Shown here one piece after another: positions 60,312 through 64,000 of a stretch of DNA of 64,000 bases (the stretch's first letter is position 1; each line of letters opens with the position of its first letter). Made by a program: the position numbers and the translations under genes. The notes under the pieces were generated by a model that made no database searches, had not been told where the DNA came from, and saw only the letters and a list, made by a program, of their open reading frames with translations. The DNA is from UBA2377 sp964429385. Lineage in GTDB: Bacteria; Verrucomicrobiota; Verrucomicrobiia; Opitutales; Opitutaceae. The DNA lies in assembly GCA_964429385.1 (NCBI GenBank), contig CAYSBR010000017.1, forward strand, positions 1-64,000, given 5' to 3'.

Positions 60312-62771
60312 ATGAGGATACGCCCGACCGCCGCCTTTGCCTGTCTCCTGCCGCTGTTCGCACACGCCCAAGCGGAGGATGCCGCCGCGGTCACCGCGCC
60401 GGTGACCGTACTGGAAAATTTCATCGTCTCCGAAAGCGCCCGCTATCGCGCCGGGGAGGTGCTGCCCACTTCGCGTTCGGTGGACTCGGTATTTGGCCCC
60501 GGCCAGTCGGTGCTCGAAGTGCCCCGGGCCGTCACCGTGCTGACACCCGAGCTGATGCGCCGCTTTGACCTGACCAACCTCGGCGACCTCGGGCGAGTGG
60601 GGGCCGGCACGCAACCGGCCAACTTCTTCGGCATCCCCGGTACCCCCTACCTTCGTGGCGTGAAAGCCAGCACATTCTTCAATGGCATGGCCCGCGCCTA
60701 TCAGCGCAACGAGATGCCCGTTTCCTTCGGCTCGCTGGAAGCGCTTGATGTCATCAAGGGGCCCGCGCCGGCCCACTTCGGGCCGGTGCCCGAGGGCGGC
60801 TACGTCAACTTCATCCCGAAGTCGCCCTACTTCGACCGCGCCCGCGGTTCAGTCACCACCACCTTCGGTTCACACCAACATTACCGCGGGCAATTCGACT
60901 ACGGCGGCCCCGTGCTGCTGGGCAACCGGCCGGCGGCCTACCGCCTCTCCCTCACCGCGCAGAATGCCGACAGCTACTGGCAGCATGTGGGCAATGATTA
61001 TCTTTCCGCCTATGCCGCCCTGAAAGTCCGCCTCTCTGAAGATCTCAGCCTCTTCACCGGCGCGGAATTCTACGACTTCCGCAGCAACGAGAATCCGGGC
61101 TGGAACCGGGTGACCCAGGAGCTCATCGACCGCGGCGAGTATATCATCGGTGAACCGCAGGACATCACGAGCGCCGCCTGGGGTGGCCGGGCTGATCGTC
61201 CGCTCACGCAATGGCCCGGTGCCTTCACCGGCCAGCCGGCCAATTTCCGCGCCCTCATCCTGCCCGCCGCCACCGCGGAAGCCCGCATCGCCCCCGCGTT
61301 GCTGGCGCTCATGGAAGACCGCCGCGCGGCCGACGGCGGCTACCGCTACACCGACGCCTACTTTGCCGCCGGCGGCACGCCGCTCACCGAAAAGATCGAC
61401 GGCTCCACCGCACTTTCCGATCCCCTCGACCGGGCCGATGCCCGCGATTTCCTGTGGTTCCTCGATCTCGTCTCGACCCGCAGCGCCACCCGCACGGTGA
61501 CATGGAAATCGCTGCTGGAAAAACTCTCGACCGACAAGAATTCCAGCTACGGCTACGCCGTCGCCACCGAACAGCTGATTATCGAAAACAAGCTCGTCAT
61601 CGAACAGCGCGCGCTGCGCCCCGCCGATACCCGGCTCACTTACGGCGCCTCCCTGCGCTTCAGTCGCGGCGAAGTCCTCCAGGACTTCGACTCCGAGCCC
61701 TTCAACCGCCGCGATCTCTCCCGCACCGGGATTTCCCTCAACAGTCGCGTGCCCGCCGGAGCCGATCGCGGTCCCGATGGACTCGCGCTTTGGTCCACCA
61801 GCCTCGGGGCCAGCACGGAATCCGACCTCTGGCAGGGGGCGATCTTCGGCTTTGCCCACACCCGCTGGAATGACCGGCTCGACACGTTCCTCTCCCTGCG
61901 CGCAGAAGCCGCCCGCTATGACGCCGGCCTTCCAGCAGCCGTGGACCGGGCCACACCCGTCCAGCGGACCGCCGCCGAACGGCAGGGCGAAAAAACCCAT
62001 GGCTCCGGAGCCTTGAGCGTGGTCTGGCGCGCCAGTGGCAACGCCCACCTCTACGCCACGTATCAACGCGGCACCGCCCTCCAACCCGGGCAGGGCGGCA
62101 CGGTGAACAGCCGGAGCAACTTCGCCCTCGCGGAGCTGCAGGAAACAGGCGTCAAATTCTCGCTGCTCGAGGGCCGGCTCTTCGCCGGGCTTTCCGGCTA
62201 TAAATGGGAAAGTGCCCGTTTCAATGACCGGGAAAACCGGGCCGAACGGCTGCGTGGCCAAGGCGCGGAATTCGAGCTCACCTGGGCGCCCGTGACGCAA
62301 CTGAGTGTAATCGCCTCGGCCGGCTCGCAACGCGTCTTCCGCATGGAGCCCCTCGGCTTCCGCGCCCGTTACGTCGAGGCGGCACGCATCGCGCTGGAGT
62401 CAGGCGCTTTCGACGCCGGCGTCACGCCCACGCCGCCGAACAATCCGGAGCTCATCTACCCCGGCACCCCCGAGACCCAGGCCAAGCTCGACGTCGCCTG
62501 GCAGATCACCTCCGCCTGGGGCGCCTCGCTCGGCACCGTCTGGAGCCACCGCTTCTATCATAATTTCGAACGCACGCTCGTACTGCCCGAGTCACTCGTC
62601 TGGCGCGGCAGCCTCCACTGGCGACAGGGGCCGCTCACGCTGCGCCTGAGTGTGGAAAACCTTTTCAACGAAGACTACTTCCTCGGGGCCGATCCCAATT
62701 TCTCCCATAACAATCTGGTCACCAAGGCGGCTCCGGCCGAATACAAACTCACGGCCATCTGGGAATTCTGA
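60312..62771 (+). CDS. TonB-dependent receptor (divergent from the thiamin-type receptor)
   Basis: 819 residues. A signal peptide (RIRPTAAFACLLPLFAHAQA) sets the start at 60312; an in-frame ATG at 60297 is also possible. The plug domain (VDSVFGPGQSVLEVPRAVTVLTPELMRRFDLTNLGDL, TPYLRGVKASTFFNGM, EALDVIKGPAPAHFGPVPEGGYVNFIPK) resembles siderophore-type receptors (FhuA/FepA-like, with the VPR..TV box). The barrel ends LTAIWEF with a terminal Phe. It starts about 290 bases from the riboswitch on the other strand and is not under its control. The substrate is unknown: a siderophore or other small metallo-complex is possible. Confidence 0.9.
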   Translation: MRIRPTAAFACLLPLFAHAQAEDAAAVTAPVTVLENFIVSESARYRAGEVLPTSRSVDSVFGPGQSVLEVPRAVTVLTPELMRRFDLTNLGDLGRVGAGTQPANFFGIPGTPYLRGVKASTFFNGMARAYQRNEMPVSFGSLEALDVIKGPAPAHFGPVPEGGYVNFIPKSPYFDRARGSVTTTFGSHQHYRGQFDYGGPVLLGNRPAAYRLSLTAQNADSYWQHVGNDYLSAYAALKVRLSEDLSLFTGAEFYDFRSNENPGWNRVTQELIDRGEYIIGEPQDITSAAWGGRADRPLTQWPGAFTGQPANFRALILPAATAEARIAPALLALMEDRRAADGGYRYTDAYFAAGGTPLTEKIDGSTALSDPLDRADARDFLWFLDLVSTRSATRTVTWKSLLEKLSTDKNSSYGYAVATEQLIIENKLVIEQRALRPADTRLTYGASLRFSRGEVLQDFDSEPFNRRDLSRTGISLNSRVPAGADRGPDGLALWSTSLGASTESDLWQGAIFGFAHTRWNDRLDTFLSLRAEAARYDAGLPAAVDRATPVQRTAAERQGEKTHGSGALSVVWRASGNAHLYATYQRGTALQPGQGGTVNSRSNFALAELQETGVKFSLLEGRLFAGLSGYKWESARFNDRENRAERLRGQGAEFELTWAPVTQLSVIASAGSQRVFRMEPLGFRARYVEAARIALESGAFDAGVTPTPPNNPELIYPGTPETQAKLDVAWQITSAWGASLGTVWSHRFYHNFERTLVLPESLVWRGSLHWRQGPLTLRLSVENLFNEDYFLGADPNFSHNNLVTKAAPAEYKLTAIWEF

Positions 62772-63192
62772 TCCCCCTCTTGTCCCTCGCGGCCTGCGCG
62801 GGCGGCAACAGCCTTCTCCACCCCGGAAAACACAAGAGCCGCCTCTTTCGAGGCGGCCCCAGTGACCTAACACCAAGCAAACCGTAAGAACTACAAACAT
62901 TCACTGTTTTACCAGAACAGTGCTGACTACACGGAGGTAGACGCGGAGGAGGGTAAAACGCTCAAAATTTTCTGAAGAAATTCAGATGTTTTCTCCCAAG
63001 CCTCCAACCCTTTCTTCATAAATTGGTTAAGGGATTCAAAAACCCTCGATCAAAACACCTTCGCATTTTTCTCAATCAGAATTCGCCCAACATTCGGGCT
63101 GAATTATCCCAGCCGCACGGCTGCAACGGGCTCTGCCGAAGCTGAGCCCGCCACTCCACCCAATCCCGGCACTTTGATCCCGCACTCCGGGC
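62772..63192. other. Intergenic region, no gene seen
   Basis: 421 bases between the stop of the receptor gene and the convergent stop of the aminomutase gene. It holds a GCCGCCTC/GAGGCGGC hairpin (62838-62857) without a clear T-run, a CACTGTT/AACAGTG inverted repeat (62902-62922), and an AT-rich stretch (about 62960-63085). No reading frame with coding character was found. Confidence 0.6.
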
Positions 63193-64000
63193 TCAGCGCA
63201 CGAGCAAGGTCTCGCCCGGGTGGCTCACATCTGCCGGGGTCTTGTCCGGCACCGGTGTGCTCTTGAGCGGATAAACGAACCGCTCGCCCTCGTAATTGCG
63301 GAAGATCACTTCGTCGTCGGTGATTTTTTCCACATACTCGGGATTGACGGGCACCTTGCCGCCGCCGCCGGGCGCATCAATGACGTATTGCGGCACGGCA
63401 TAGCCGGTGGTGTGACCGCGCAAGGCCTTGATGATCTCGATACCCTTGCGGACATCCACCTTGAAGTGCGCACCGCCGGTGATGAGGTCCATCTGGTAAA
63501 GGTAATAAGGACGCACGCGCATCCGGAGCAGACGATGCACCAAGGCCTTCATCACCTCGGGATCATCATTCACTCCCTTGAGGAGCACGCTCTGGTTGCC
63601 CAACGGCACACCGGCAAAGGCCAGCCGTTCACAAGCATCCTTCAGCTCCTGCGTCGCCTCCTTGGGATGGTTGAGGTGGACACTCATCCAGATGGGACCG
63701 TGCTTCTTGAAAATCTCGCAAAGCTCCGGGGTGATGCGCTGGGGCAGGAAGACCGGAATGCGGGAGCCGATGCGGATGAATTCCACGTGTTTGATCGCAC
63801 GCAAGCGCCCGAGCAGATGGTCGAGCTTGCGATCCGAGAGCAGCAGCGGATCGCCACCGGAAAGCAGCACGTCGCGCACCTCGGGGTGTGTCTCGATGTA
63901 GGCCAGCGCCTGCTCGTATTCCGGATGGAAATTATAGTCCTGCGCGTTGGAAACCAGCCGACTGCGCGTGCAATACCGGCAGTAGGACGCACACCGGTCG
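63193..64000 (-). CDS. kamA: KamA-family radical SAM protein (lysine 2,3-aminomutase-like), C-terminal part
   Basis: About 269 residues are visible; the N-terminus lies beyond the window. The radical-SAM cluster motif CASYCRYC, with its three Cys in C-x3-C-x2-C spacing, begins four residues from the edge and is followed by TRSRLV. VRDVLLSGGDPLLLSDRKLD and RIGSRIPVFLPQRI are conserved in KamA proteins, and YYLYQMDLITGGAHFKVDVRKGIEI contains substrate- and PLP-domain residues. The product is either lysine 2,3-aminomutase (beta-lysine formation) or the related EpmB, which acts on elongation factor P. The C-terminal VPQYVIDAPGGGGKVPVNPEYV favours the larger KamA form. Confidence 0.92.
   Translation of the reverse strand, partial: DRCASYCRYCTRSRLVSNAQDYNFHPEYEQALAYIETHPEVRDVLLSGGDPLLLSDRKLDHLLGRLRAIKHVEFIRIGSRIPVFLPQRITPELCEIFKKHGPIWMSVHLNHPKEATQELKDACERLAFAGVPLGNQSVLLKGVNDDPEVMKALVHRLLRMRVRPYYLYQMDLITGGAHFKVDVRKGIEIIKALRGHTTGYAVPQYVIDAPGGGGKVPVNPEYVEKITDDEVIFRNYEGERFVYPLKSTPVPDKTPADVSHPGETLLVR

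Noticed and set aside
62902..62922. Inverted repeat resembling a LexA box (CTGT ... ACAG)
   Set aside because: The spacing is nine bases instead of eight, and the site lies between two convergent gene ends, where a promoter operator is not expected.

Overview
The window is GC-rich bacterial DNA, packed with genes on both strands. Its content suggests a free-living Verrucomicrobiota bacterium of the Opitutaceae type. The clues are paired AraC regulators and phytanoyl-CoA-dioxygenase (PhyH) proteins, a phosphorylative L-rhamnose pathway with a fused aldolase/dehydrogenase, LL-diaminopimelate aminotransferase (DapL), six-hairpin glycosidases, and an ECF sigma / FecR / TonB-receptor module. There are three TonB-dependent receptors and an Mla-type lipid transporter, so the cell is diderm. 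Species-level placement is inference only. No phage, insertion sequence, rRNA or CRISPR array was seen.

Layout. 1-848: 5' end of clpB. 1.0-3.7 kb: a GH78-like protein and an exported coiled-coil protein with a terminator. 3.9 kb: tRNA-Val(CAC). 4.0-11.1 kb: exported esterase, AraC regulator divergent from two tandem PhyH genes, and a large DUF4450-like six-hairpin protein. 11.1-15.8 kb: nth, gcvP, a tautomerase-fold protein and a GreA-like factor. 15.9-19.9 kb: metF, a LigM/DesA-like tetrahydrofolate demethylase and purU in one transcription unit. This is a plausible demethylation and one-carbon disposal cassette. 20-25 kb: AraC regulator, FAH-family hydrolase, mqo, rhaB. 25-28.6 kb: an accessory island with a DUF4143 ATPase, a duplicated 3' fragment of rhaB, a tagatose-3-epimerase-like protein, and a DUF6036-type nucleotidyltransferase with an unknown partner. 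28.6-35 kb: panE, rhamnulose-1-phosphate aldolase/dehydrogenase, a class II aldolase, an atypical panC, dapL. 35-39.2 kb: GrpB-like protein and an Mla operon (mlaE-mlaF-mlaD-PqiC-like lipoprotein). 39-43.7 kb: HAD phosphatase, methyltransferase, two broken genes (DUF1697 frameshift, aqpZ fragment), and another PhyH/AraC divergent pair. 43.8-46 kb: recD2. 46-52 kb: sigma, FecR, TonB receptor and TlpA-like thioredoxin. 52-55 kb: M16 protease. 55.1-55.9 kb: two tandem paralogous small proteins. 56-57.6 kb: PRiA4_ORF3 protein plus an anchored DNA/RNA endonuclease behind a perfect palindrome. 57.7-62.8 kb: two divergent TonB receptors, one behind a TPP riboswitch. 63.2 kb to the end: lysine 2,3-aminomutase family gene, cut by the window edge.

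The most interesting items are the MetF/LigM-like/PurU cassette, the thiamin-riboswitch-controlled receptor, the unrecognised pair of 84- and 86-residue proteins, the nucleotidyltransferase pair with palindromic upstream DNA, and the repeated AraC-PhyH architecture with helically phased direct repeats. Where the first in-frame start lies upstream of a clearly better one (signal peptide or family N-terminus), the better start is used and the reason given.
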